Below, piece after piece: positions 42,624 to 51,322 of a stretch of 64,000 nt of DNA. A model generated the notes under the pieces. It was given only the letters and a program-made list of their open reading frames with translations, did no database searches and was not told the DNA's origin. The first letter of the stretch is position 1; each line of letters starts with the position of its first letter. Source of the DNA: Blastococcus sp. CT_GayMR19 (GTDB lineage Bacteria > Actinomycetota > Actinomycetes > Mycobacteriales > Geodermatophilaceae); contig NZ_SPQL01000007.1 of the NCBI RefSeq assembly GCF_004570385.1, positions 181,732 through 245,731 of the forward strand. The letters run 5' to 3'. The position numbers were made by a program, and so were the translations under genes.

Positions 42624-42773
42624 TCAGTCGTCGGGGAGCTCGGCGCCGCAGGCCGGGCAGCGGGTGGGCGGGTCCTCGTCGGCCAGCCGACCGCAGGCCG
42701 GGCAGACGCGCCGGAGCCAGCAGGCCGGGTCCCCGCCGTCCTCGGGAGGGAGCGCCCGCTCCGCCTCGTCCAT
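42624..42773 (-). CDS. 49-residue zinc-ribbon protein
   Basis: Reading the minus strand from ATG 42773 gives MDEAERALPPEDGGDPACWL followed by two CPACG knuckles (residues 24-28 and 39-43) and an acidic end. Spacing C-x2-C-x11-C-x2-C is a compact zinc ribbon. Its stop codon abuts the Rieske gene's stop without a gap (convergent). It is probably a small rubredoxin-like or nucleic-acid-binding protein; function unknown. Confidence 0.7.
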   Translation of the reverse strand: MDEAERALPPEDGGDPACWLRRVCPACGRLADEDPPTRCPACGAELPDD

Positions 42774-42854
42774 GCGACCAGGGTCTCACCCGTGGGAGCG
42801 CCTCCGCGCCGATCCAGCCCGGTGCCGTGCCGGAATCGCTGGGATGCTGGACCG

Positions 42855-44063
42855 GTGCCGACGTCCCCGCTCCGCCGCGCCGCCCTGACCGCCGCCGCCC
42901 TCGCCGGACCGGTGGGCTTCGTGACCCGTGCCGCCTGGGGTCTCCCCGTGGCCCTGGGGGCGAGCCGACGCCGGCTCCGGCCGACCGTCGCCGGGTCCCC
43001 CCAGTTCACCGACGGCCGGTTCCACAACCGCCTGGAGACACCGGCGCTGCCACCGGCCAGCGCCCGCAAGGGCCTGCTGCGGCAGATGCACGAGGAACGG
43101 CACGTCGGCCTGCCGGGCGGGGACATCCCGCTCGCCCGCCCCGTGCTGCCCGAGGAGGCCGCCGAGCTGGCGGTCACCTGGTTCGGCCACGCCAGCGCGC
43201 TGCTGGAGATCGACGGGCAGCGGGTCCTCCTCGACCCGGTGTGGAGCCGGCGCGTCTCGCCGTCCCCGGTGTTCGGGCCCACCCGGCTGCACGAGGTGCC
43301 CGTCCCCCTGGACGAGCTGCCGCCGGTGGACGCCGTCCTGATCTCCCATGACCACTACGACCACCTCGACCTGCCCACCGTCCGGGAGCTGCTGACCTCG
43401 CAGTCCGCGCCGTTCGTCGTCCCACTGGGGATCGGGGAGCACCTGCGCGGGTGGGGCGTGCCGGACGACCGCATCGTGGAGCTGGACTGGGACGGGAGCA
43501 CGACCGTCGGCGGGCTCACGCTCACCTGCACCGAGGCGCGGCACTTCTCCGGCCGCTTCTTCACGCGGGACACGACGCTGTGGGCCTCGTGGGCCGTCTC
43601 CGGGCCGCGGCACCGGGTGTTCTTCGGCGGCGACACCGGCTACACGCCCGCCTTCGCCGAACTGGGTGCGCGGCTGGGCCCCTTCGACCTGACGCTGCTG
43701 CCGATCGGGGCCTACAACGACGCGTGGCACGCCATCCACATGGACCCCGAGGAGGCGGTGCGCGCGCACGGTGACCTCGGTGGCCGCGTGCTGCTGCCGA
43801 TCCACTGGGCCACGTTCAACCTCGCGTTCCACCGCTGGGCGGAGCCGGTGCAGCGACTGATGGCCGCCGCCCGCTCGCGGGCGCAGGTCGTCGTCCCCCT
43901 GCCCGGCGAGCGGATCGACGTCCTGGACCCGCCGCCGCTGACCGACTGGTGGACGGCGGTCGGCTCGGCGGAGGACCTGCCCAGCCGTCCGGACGACGCC
44001 GGCGTCGGCAGCGCCGTCCTGGCGCGCACCTTCTCCCGGCTGATCGCGCTGTTGCCGGACTGA
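42855..44063 (+). CDS. metallo-beta-lactamase-fold hydrolase, NAPE-PLD/UlaG-like
   Basis: 402 residues. Conserved LPEEAAELAVTWFGHASALLEIDGQRVLLDPVWSRRVSP, metal motif ISHDHYDHLD (HxHxDH form), RHFSGRFFTRDTTLWASWAV, VFFGGDTGYTPAFAELG and LLPIHWATFNLAFHRW. The layout matches the N-acyl-phosphatidylethanolamine phospholipase D branch of the lactamase fold. The N-terminus (RRAALTAAALAGPVGFVTRAAWGLP) may be a membrane anchor. The true substrate is not known. GTG 42855; GATGCT six bases upstream fits the leaderless pattern weakly. Confidence 0.88.
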   Translation: MPTSPLRRAALTAAALAGPVGFVTRAAWGLPVALGASRRRLRPTVAGSPQFTDGRFHNRLETPALPPASARKGLLRQMHEERHVGLPGGDIPLARPVLPEEAAELAVTWFGHASALLEIDGQRVLLDPVWSRRVSPSPVFGPTRLHEVPVPLDELPPVDAVLISHDHYDHLDLPTVRELLTSQSAPFVVPLGIGEHLRGWGVPDDRIVELDWDGSTTVGGLTLTCTEARHFSGRFFTRDTTLWASWAVSGPRHRVFFGGDTGYTPAFAELGARLGPFDLTLLPIGAYNDAWHAIHMDPEEAVRAHGDLGGRVLLPIHWATFNLAFHRWAEPVQRLMAAARSRAQVVVPLPGERIDVLDPPPLTDWWTAVGSAEDLPSRPDDAGVGSAVLARTFSRLIALLPD

Positions 44064-44193
44064 CCTTCGGCGGAACCCGTCGGAAGTGGCAGGAAGGACG
44101 CGGTATGTGTTGACCCGGACACTCGTGAAGGCGACCGCGGAGGTCGACCCTTGGTGCAGCAACCGCTGAACCGACCTCCTCCGGGAGAACGTC

Positions 44194-44325
44194 ATGACCC
44201 GCGCACCGAAGGCCCGCCGCTGGATCCGCCGACCGCACCCGGGCCGCTGGTTAGCCGACACCCGCGACACCGGCTATTCGACCGCGCGGCTGATGATGGG
44301 CGGCTACGGCAGCCGGTCCTCGTGA
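44194..44325 (+). CDS. 43-residue basic small protein
   Basis: MTRAPKARRWIRRPHPGRWL continues ADTRDTGYSTARLMMGGYGS and ends RSS. The first half is strongly basic; the second is Gly/Ser-rich. A ribosome binding site (GGGAG) is seven bases before the ATG. It is followed by a second tiny ORF whose GTG overlaps its TGA. Membrane-active or nucleic-acid-binding roles are both possible. Confidence 0.5.
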   Translation: MTRAPKARRWIRRPHPGRWLADTRDTGYSTARLMMGGYGSRSS

Positions 44326-44429
44326 CCCGCCCCGCGTGGCGCGCCTGGCGGGCACCGCGCGAGTTCCTGGCCGTCCAGGAGGCGCGCTACGAGCGGCTGC
44401 TGCTCGCCCGCCCCCGGGCGGAGCGGTAG
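44322..44429 (+). CDS. 35-residue basic small protein, coupled to the previous ORF
   Basis: Begins VTRPAWRAWRAPREFLAVQE and ends ARYERLLLARPRAER, an amphipathic, very basic helix-like peptide. Its GTG overlaps the stop of the preceding 43-codon ORF (GTGA), the standard coupling in this genome, so both may be expressed as a pair. It ends just before the convergent Fpg/Nei gene. Confidence 0.45.
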   Translation: MTRPAWRAWRAPREFLAVQEARYERLLLARPRAER

Positions 44430-44436
44430 CCGCCGC

Positions 44437-45291
44437 TCAGCGCAGCAGCTTGGACATCCGCCGGTCGGCCAGCGGCTTGCCGCCGGTCTGGCAGGTCGGG
44501 CAGTACTGCAGCGAGGTGTCGGCGAAGGACACCTCGCGGACGGTGTCGCCGCAGACCGGGCAGGGCAGCCCGGTGCGGGCGTGCACCGTGAGGCCCGAGC
44601 GCTTCTCCCCCTTGAGCGTCGCCGCCTTCTGCCCGACCTGGCGGCCGAGGGCCTCGGTGAGCGTCGCCCGCATGGCGTCGAAGAGACGGATCTGTTCGTC
44701 CCCGGTCAGCTTGTCGGCCATCTTGAACGGGGAGAGCCGCGCCGCGTGCAGGATCTCGTCGGAGTAGGCGTTGCCGATGCCGGAGATCAGGGTCTGATCG
44801 GTGAGCGCGCCCTTGACCTGCCCGCTGCGGCTCGCCATCAGGCGCGCGAACCCCTCCTGGTCGACGGTGAGCGCATCCGGGCCCAGCCGCACGATGCCGG
44901 GGACCTCCGACGGCGAGCGGACGACGTAGACCGCCAGCCCCTTGCGGGTGCCCTGCTCGGTGAGGTCGAAGCCGTGCCCGTCCTCCAGATGGACCCGCAG
45001 CGCCAGCGGGCCCTTGCCCGGCTTGGGCGGCGCCGGCGGGAGGGCGTCGCGCCAGTGCAGCCAGCCGGCCCGCGCCAGGTGGACGACGAGGTGCAGGCCG
45101 GAGACGTCGAGGTCGAGGAACTTGCCGTGCCGGCTGGCACCGGTGACCTCGAGACCGGCGAGCGCGGACAGCGGCGGGTCGAAGGTCTTGATCGACTGGA
45201 TGCCGGCGAGGTCCACCCGCGTGATCACCCGGCCGACGGCGTTCTCCCGGAGGAACGCGGCCAGCGCCTCCACCTCGGGCAACTCGGGCAC
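44437..45291 (-). CDS. Fpg/Nei family DNA glycosylase
   Basis: 284 residues. N-terminus VPELPEVEAL gives the catalytic Pro-Glu after Met removal. The H2TH region is LTDQTLISGIGNAYSDEILHAARLSPF, and the C-terminal zinc finger is CPVCG ... YCPTCQTGG. It removes oxidised bases and cleaves the strand. The longer-than-usual N-terminal sheet (WRDALPPAPPKPGKGPLALRVHL) suggests the actinobacterial Nei-like subgroup; substrate preference is open. GTG 45291. It is divergent from the photolyase gene, so two repair genes share one regulatory gap that also holds repeats A and C. Confidence 0.88.
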   Translation of the reverse strand: MPELPEVEALAAFLRENAVGRVITRVDLAGIQSIKTFDPPLSALAGLEVTGASRHGKFLDLDVSGLHLVVHLARAGWLHWRDALPPAPPKPGKGPLALRVHLEDGHGFDLTEQGTRKGLAVYVVRSPSEVPGIVRLGPDALTVDQEGFARLMASRSGQVKGALTDQTLISGIGNAYSDEILHAARLSPFKMADKLTGDEQIRLFDAMRATLTEALGRQVGQKAATLKGEKRSGLTVHARTGLPCPVCGDTVREVSFADTSLQYCPTCQTGGKPLADRRMSKLLR

Positions 45292-45337
45292 CCGCCCATG
45301 ATCCCCGACGCAACCCGCCCCGCGCCGCCCCCGATCA

Positions 45338-45363
45338 GGGGACTTTCCGCGCGGAAAGGCCCC
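45338..45363. repeat. family A palindrome, copy 3 (imperfect)
   Basis: 26 bp with core GACTTTCCGCGCGGAAAGGC, imperfect at the ends. Unlike the other copies it lies in a divergent promoter region, so it is not an obvious terminator. Confidence 0.65.
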
Positions 45364-45373
45364 CTCGGTGCCG

Positions 45374-45446
45374 GATTGCGCGTGTTGTTCGCGCATTGCG
45401 GCCGCTGCAGCACCCGCAACGGTGGAACGGCACTCACAAAGCACAC
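45374..45446. repeat. family C palindromic repeat, copy 3
   Basis: About 73 bp, starting GATTGCGCG and containing CATTGCGGCCGCTGCAGCAC and GGTGGAACGGCAC. Slightly diverged at the right end. It lies in the Fpg/photolyase divergent promoter region and ends 15 bp before the photolyase -10. Confidence 0.7.
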
Positions 45447-45461
45447 CGGCGGAACCGCTCC

Positions 45462-45467
45462 TACGCT
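45462..45467 (+). promoter_or_regulatory. -10 hexamer of a probable leaderless promoter (photolyase)
   Basis: TACGCT lies six bases before the GTG at 45474. No Shine-Dalgarno sequence is present. Confidence 0.5.
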
Positions 45468-45473
45468 CGGGCG

Positions 45474-46835
45474 GTGCCCCCCGCCGTGCTCTGGTTCCGA
45501 CGGGACCTGCGGCTCGGCGACCACCCGGCGCTGCTGGCCGCGCTCGACTCGGCCGGCCCCGACGGCACGGTGCTGCCGTTCTTCGTGTTGGACGAGCGGC
45601 TCTGGGGGCCGTCCGGCGACCCCCGCCGCCGCTTCCTGCTCGACTGCCTCGGCGCGCTGGACGAGCAGACGGGCGGCGCGCTGGTCCTGCGGTCCGGCGA
45701 CCCGGCGCGGGCGATCCCGCGACTGGCCGCGGAGGTCGGCGCGGGGAGCGTGCACGTCTCCGCCGACACCGGGCCCTATGGCCGGCTGCGGGACGACGCC
45801 GTCGAGCGTGCGCTGGGCGATGTCCCCCTGGTCCGCACCGGCTCGCCGTACGCGGTCACCCCGGGCCGGGTGACCAAGGGCGACGGGACGCCGTTCAAGG
45901 TCTTCTCCCCTTTCGCCCGCGCCTGGCGGGAGCACGGCTGGCGCGCCCCGGCCCGGCGCCCGGACGCCGTCCCGTGGACCACCGGCGTCCGCTCCGACGC
46001 CACGCCTCCCGCCCCGCGGGTGGACGCCGACCTGCCGCCGGCCGGTGAGGTCGCAGCTCAGGCAGCCTGGGAACGGTTCCGCGACGAGCGGCTCTCGGGG
46101 TACGACGAGGCACGCGACACCCCGGGGGTCGACGGGACCAGCCGGATGTCGGCGTACCTGAAGTACGGCTGCATCCACCCGCGGACCCTGCTCGCCGACC
46201 TGGCCGGGCAGGACGGGGAGGCGGCTCGCCGGTACGTGACCGAGCTGGCCTGGCGGGAGTTCTACGCCGACGTCCTCTGGCACCGCCCCGACTCCGCACG
46301 GGAGTACCTGAACCCGCAGCTCGCGGGCATGCCCTACGACGACGGTCCGGACGCCGAGGCGCTCGTGACCGCCTGGGAGCAGGGGCGTACCGGCTTCCCG
46401 ATCGTCGACGCCGGGATGCGGCAGCTGCTCGGCGAGGCCTACGTGCACAACCGGGTGCGGATGATCGTCGCGTCGTTCCTGGTCAAGGACCTGCACCAGG
46501 AGTGGACCCGCGGCGCCCGGTACTTCCTGCGGCACCTGGTCGACGGCGACCTGGCCAGCAACAACCACGGCTGGCAGTGGGTGGCCGGCACGGGCACCGA
46601 CGCCTCGCCGTACTACCGCGTCTTCAACCCGATCACGCAGGGCAAGAAGTTCGACCCCGACGGCGCCTACGTCAAGCGGTGGGTGCCGGAGCTGCGCGGC
46701 CTGGACCCGAAGCACGTCCACGAGCCGTGGACGGCGCCCGGCGGCATCCCGGCCGGGTATCCCGAGCCGATCGTGGACCACGCGCACGAGCGCCTGGTGT
46801 CACTCGAGCGCTACAACGAGGTCCGCGCCCGCTGA
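45474..46835 (+). CDS. phrB: deoxyribodipyrimidine photolyase
   Basis: 453 residues. N-terminal photolyase alpha/beta domain (VLWFRRDLRLGDHPALLAAL) and FAD domain with GTSRMSAYLKYGCIHPRTLL, ELAWREFYADVLW, TGFPIVDAGMRQL, NRVRMIVASFLVKDL and ASNNHGWQWVAGTGTDASPYYRVFNP. These motifs and the length fit class I CPD photolyases; a cryptochrome-like role cannot be excluded. It repairs UV dimers by light-driven electron transfer. GTG 45474 on a probable leaderless mRNA. It is convergent with the malic enzyme gene, with a family B palindrome between. Confidence 0.93.
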   Translation: MPPAVLWFRRDLRLGDHPALLAALDSAGPDGTVLPFFVLDERLWGPSGDPRRRFLLDCLGALDEQTGGALVLRSGDPARAIPRLAAEVGAGSVHVSADTGPYGRLRDDAVERALGDVPLVRTGSPYAVTPGRVTKGDGTPFKVFSPFARAWREHGWRAPARRPDAVPWTTGVRSDATPPAPRVDADLPPAGEVAAQAAWERFRDERLSGYDEARDTPGVDGTSRMSAYLKYGCIHPRTLLADLAGQDGEAARRYVTELAWREFYADVLWHRPDSAREYLNPQLAGMPYDDGPDAEALVTAWEQGRTGFPIVDAGMRQLLGEAYVHNRVRMIVASFLVKDLHQEWTRGARYFLRHLVDGDLASNNHGWQWVAGTGTDASPYYRVFNPITQGKKFDPDGAYVKRWVPELRGLDPKHVHEPWTAPGGIPAGYPEPIVDHAHERLVSLERYNEVRAR

Positions 46836-46837
46836 CC

Positions 46838-46863
46838 CTCCGCTTTCGGTACCGAAAGCGGAG
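46838..46863. repeat. family B palindrome, perfect single copy
   Basis: Perfect 26-bp palindrome with core CGCTTTCGGTACCGAAAGCG, two bases after the photolyase stop and 15 before the convergent malic enzyme stop. Probable bidirectional terminator. Confidence 0.75.
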
Positions 46864-46877
46864 ATCCGGCACGCAGG

Positions 46878-48386
<1,509 letters not shown>

Positions 48387-48471
48387 GCTCTCACCGACGG
48401 CGGTCACCCGCCGACCTGGTCCCCGCGGAATGCCGACCGATCTGCCGGTGGGACGCGCGACCGGCCGGCGT

Positions 48472-48933
48472 TCAGCCGCGCAGCCGGGGTGGAACCGGGC
48501 TCCCGTCCCCCGTGGACGACGCGAGGGCCCGTGCCCACGACGCCAGCCCGGCCACGTCGATGCCGTGCGGCGGGACAGACGCGTAGGGGGCGATGTTGCC
48601 CGCGCCCCGCTCCAGCAGCGTGGCGGCACCCCGGGCGTTGCCCCGCAGGGCGTGGGTCAGTCCGACGGCGAGCTGCGCCAGGCCGCGCCACAGCTGCCGC
48701 TCCGCGTCGGGCGCGGACTTCCACGCGTCCTCCAGCACCTCGTGGGCGTGGAACGGGCGGCCCGCGTCGAGCAGCGCCTGCGCCTCCTGCAGTGCCTGGC
48801 CCGCTGGCCGGACCAGTCCCTCCGGGGCGCGCTCCTCCCCCGGCTCGCCGTACGGCAGGGGGCGGCCCAGGGCGTCGCGCGGGCGGGCGTTGCGGGCGCG
48901 GCCCTCGGGGTCCCGGTCGCGGTCGCTGGTCAC
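48472..48933 (-). CDS. DUF309 family protein
   Basis: 153 residues. The core GRPFHAHEVLEDAWKSAP ... ERQLWRGLAQLAVGLTHALRGNARGAATLLERG is the DUF309 helical repeat signature. The N-terminal 45 residues are charged and disordered. Function unknown. GTG 48933 follows GGGAGGA; longer readings add low-complexity sequence. It lies upstream of the malic enzyme gene on the same strand. Confidence 0.85.
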   Translation of the reverse strand: MTSDRDRDPEGRARNARPRDALGRPLPYGEPGEERAPEGLVRPAGQALQEAQALLDAGRPFHAHEVLEDAWKSAPDAERQLWRGLAQLAVGLTHALRGNARGAATLLERGAGNIAPYASVPPHGIDVAGLASWARALASSTGDGSPVPPRLRG

Positions 48934-49040
48934 CGCGACATCCTCCCGCTCGAGAAGTTCGATGCTCAACTGCATCCGGTGCGCACGGGCGGCGGGAAGA
49001 GGGGGTGAAAGCACGCCCGCCCCTGGAAGGACATGAACCC

Positions 49041-49859
49041 GTGAACTCGATCCGCACGTTCAGCCGCGCTGCCGGAGCTGTCGGCGTCGCCGGCGCGCTG
49101 GTCCTCGTCGCAACTCCTGCGGCGGCCGCGGACACCGCGACCGTCTCGGTCCTGCACGCCGTCCCGGACACCCCGGTGGACGTCTACGCCAACGGCGAGC
49201 GTCTTCTCGACGACTTCCAGCCGGGCACCCTGACCGACCCGCTGCAGCTGCCCGCCGGCTCCTACGACCTGGCCGTCTTCCCGGCCGACGCCGCTGACGG
49301 CTCGGGCACCCCGCTCCTGTCGGCCAACGGGGTCGCGGTGCCCGCCGGCGCCAACGCCACGGTCGTGGCCCACCTGAAGGAGGACGGCACGCCCGTCCTG
49401 ACGCCCTTCGTGAACGACGTCTCCGCCGTGCCCGCCGGCCAGGCACGGGTCACGGTCCGGCACACCGCCGCGGCCCCGGCCGTCGACGTGCGCGCCGGTG
49501 GCACGCCGGTCGCCCCCGGGCTGACCAACCCGAACGAGGCCACGCTGACGGTGCCCGCCGGCACGGTCAGCGCCGACGTCGTCCTCGCCGGGACCAGCAC
49601 CGTGGCGATCGGCCCGGCCGACCTCGAGCTCGCCGAGGGCACCTCGACGATCGTGTACGCGTGGGGTGCCGCGGACAAGGGCGGCTTCAAGCTCGCCGTC
49701 CAGACGATCTCCTCGCACTCCGCACCGTCCGGTGTGCCCGGTGGCACCGCCGGCCTGGTGGACGACGCCGCGCTGCCGATGCCGCTGATGGCGCTGTCGG
49801 TCGCCGGTCTGGTCGCGGCCGGTGCCGGCGCGCTCCGGCTCGCCCGCAGCCGCGGCTGA
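49041..49859 (+). CDS. DUF4397 surface protein with C-terminal membrane anchor
   Basis: 272 residues. Signal peptide (AGAVGVAGALVLVATPAAAA), then two DUF4397 beta-sandwich repeats: TATVSVLHAVPDTPVDVYANGERLL and ARVTVRHTAAAPAVDVRAGGTPVAPG. The C-terminus has a hydrophobic helix and basic end (LMALSVAGLVAAGAGALRLARSRG) preceded by GVPGGTAGLVDD, not a standard LPxTG. The next gene is a sortase, so covalent anchoring is likely. GTG 49041 follows GGAAGGA. It is the first gene of a block with sortase, ECF sigma and anti-sigma. Confidence 0.87.
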   Translation: MNSIRTFSRAAGAVGVAGALVLVATPAAAADTATVSVLHAVPDTPVDVYANGERLLDDFQPGTLTDPLQLPAGSYDLAVFPADAADGSGTPLLSANGVAVPAGANATVVAHLKEDGTPVLTPFVNDVSAVPAGQARVTVRHTAAAPAVDVRAGGTPVAPGLTNPNEATLTVPAGTVSADVVLAGTSTVAIGPADLELAEGTSTIVYAWGAADKGGFKLAVQTISSHSAPSGVPGGTAGLVDDAALPMPLMALSVAGLVAAGAGALRLARSRG

Positions 49860-49883
49860 CCCGGCTCGGAGCAGGAGACCACC

Positions 49884-50678
49884 GTGCGACCCGCCGCCGC
49901 CACCGCGGTCCTGGGTGTGGCCCTCGCTGTCGGCGTGCCGACGGCGTGGGGCCTGACCCGGCCGCCGGCGTCGGTGGGCGCATCGGTGGAGCAGGTCATC
50001 GGAACGGCGACGGCGCCGTCGTCCTCCCCGACGGCGCCGACGTCCCCGGCTCCCGCTCCGTCCACCTCCCGGGCGGTGCCGTCCTCCCCGACGGCGCCGC
50101 CCTCCCAGGCCCCGTCCTCCCAGGCCCCGGCGCCGGGGGCCGGCCAGGGGAGCGACACGGCGGAGCCGGCGCCGCTTCCGGCGGGCGGGATCACCGTGAG
50201 GGACGCCGCGCCACAGGTGATCCCCGCCGCCGCGCCGGCCCCGGCGCGGCTCACCGTGCCCACCCTGGGCGTCGACGCCGCGGTCGATGCGGTGGGCGTC
50301 GAGCCCGACGGGCAGATGACCGTCCCCGCCGAGGTCGAGCGGGTCGGCTGGTACCGCTTCGGCCCGGTTCCGGGCGTCGCCGGCTCGGCCGTGATCGCCG
50401 GGCACGTCGACAGCCGGACGCAGGGCCTGGGCGCCATGGCTCCGCTGCGCGAGGCGGCGCCCGGCGACGAGGTGCTGGTCACGGATGCGGTCGGGGGCAC
50501 GACCCGCTGGCGGGTCGTCGCCCGGGAGCTGATCTCCAAGCAGGTGCTCCCCCTCGACCGGATCTTCTCGCGCGACGGACCGCCGCGGCTGACCCTCATC
50601 ACCTGCGGCGGACCGTTCCTCCCCGAGTTCGGCAGCTACCGCGACAACGTGGTCGTGGTCGCGGAGCCGGTCCCGTGA
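49884..50678 (+). CDS. class F-like sortase
   Basis: 264 residues. An N-terminal signal anchor is followed by a long Pro/Ser/Ala linker (SPTAPTSPAPAPSTSRAVPS). The catalytic beta-barrel begins PARLTVPTLGVDAAVDAVGV, with active His in AGHVDSRTQGLGAM, Cys in LTLITCGGPF and Arg in YRDNVVVV. These fit the solitary class F sortases of actinobacteria. It sits directly after the DUF4397 gene (24 bp) and before the sigma gene. The likely substrate is the DUF4397 protein, and perhaps other envelope proteins. Confidence 0.9.
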   Translation: MRPAAATAVLGVALAVGVPTAWGLTRPPASVGASVEQVIGTATAPSSSPTAPTSPAPAPSTSRAVPSSPTAPPSQAPSSQAPAPGAGQGSDTAEPAPLPAGGITVRDAAPQVIPAAAPAPARLTVPTLGVDAAVDAVGVEPDGQMTVPAEVERVGWYRFGPVPGVAGSAVIAGHVDSRTQGLGAMAPLREAAPGDEVLVTDAVGGTTRWRVVARELISKQVLPLDRIFSRDGPPRLTLITCGGPFLPEFGSYRDNVVVVAEPVP

Positions 50679-50712
50679 CCGGGTTGCTTGCCCTCCGGCC
50701 AGGCCGGATGGG

Positions 50713-50718
50713 TAGCGT
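50713..50718 (+). promoter_or_regulatory. -10 hexamer of a probable leaderless promoter (sigma factor)
   Basis: TAGCGT lies seven bases before the GTG at 50726 within the 47-bp gap after the sortase gene. It suggests that sigma and anti-sigma can be transcribed apart from the sortase. Confidence 0.45.
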
Positions 50719-50725
50719 CGGGCTC

Positions 50726-51322
50726 GTGGAGCCGGTGCCGACGCAGCGCGTCACCGCCGAACCGGACGACCGGGAGGTCGGCCGCCGGTTCGCGGCGGGT
50801 GAGGAGCAGGCGCTGGCGTGGGCCTACGAGCGGTGGGCCGGCCAGGTGCACGGCATGGCGGTGCGGGCCTTCGGGCCGGGGCCGGACGCCGAGGACGTCA
50901 CCCAGCAGACGTTCATGTCGGCCTGGACCGGACGGGGCGGCTACAACCCGGACAAGGGTCCGCTGCCCGCGTGGCTCGTCGGGGTGTGCCGCCACAAGAT
51001 CGCCGACACCTGGGCCAAGCGGGACCGGCAACGCAGGGAGACCGAGGCGGCCATGTCGGAAGCGCAGTCGATGCCGGCCGGCCCGGTCACCGCGGGGGTT
51101 GACACCGCTGTCGCCGACCGGGTCCTGCTGCTCGACGAGCTGGATCTCCTGGGCCAGCCCCAGCGCGGGATCATCGAGCTGGCCTTCTTCGAGGACCTCA
51201 CGCACGCGCAGATCGCCGTGCGCACCGGCCTGCCGCTCGGCACGGTGAAATCCCATATCAGGCGCACTCTCGAGCGCCTGCGGAACCGGTTGGAGGTGGA
51301 CGGTGCAGCACTGCACGCCTGA
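50726..51322 (+). CDS. ECF RNA polymerase sigma factor
   Basis: 198 residues. Region 2 is ALAWAYERWAGQVHGMAVRAFGPGPDAEDVTQQTFMSAW; region 4 is LDELDLLGQPQRGIIELAFFEDLTHAQIAVRTGLPLGTVKSHIRRTLERLRN. Between them lies a basic linker with WLVGVCRHKIADTWAKRDRQRRE. It directs RNA polymerase to a small regulon, possibly the DUF4397/sortase block. GTG 50726 was taken because TAGCGT is seven bases upstream; another GTG overlapping the sortase stop (50675) would add 17 residues. Its 3' end overlaps the anti-sigma gene by 20 bp, typical of such pairs. Confidence 0.9.
   Translation: MEPVPTQRVTAEPDDREVGRRFAAGEEQALAWAYERWAGQVHGMAVRAFGPGPDAEDVTQQTFMSAWTGRGGYNPDKGPLPAWLVGVCRHKIADTWAKRDRQRRETEAAMSEAQSMPAGPVTAGVDTAVADRVLLLDELDLLGQPQRGIIELAFFEDLTHAQIAVRTGLPLGTVKSHIRRTLERLRNRLEVDGAALHA

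Noticed and set aside
42188..43351. 387-codon plus-strand frame across the Rieske, zinc-ribbon and hydrolase genes
   Set aside because: It crosses three genes with recognised domains in other frames and has Arg/Pro/Ala-rich shadow composition.
50675..50726. Earlier GTG start for the sigma factor overlapping the sortase stop
   Set aside because: Possible, but the added residues (VTGLLALRPGRMGSVGL) do not fit region 1/2 of ECF factors, and TAGCGT is correctly placed for GTG 50726.
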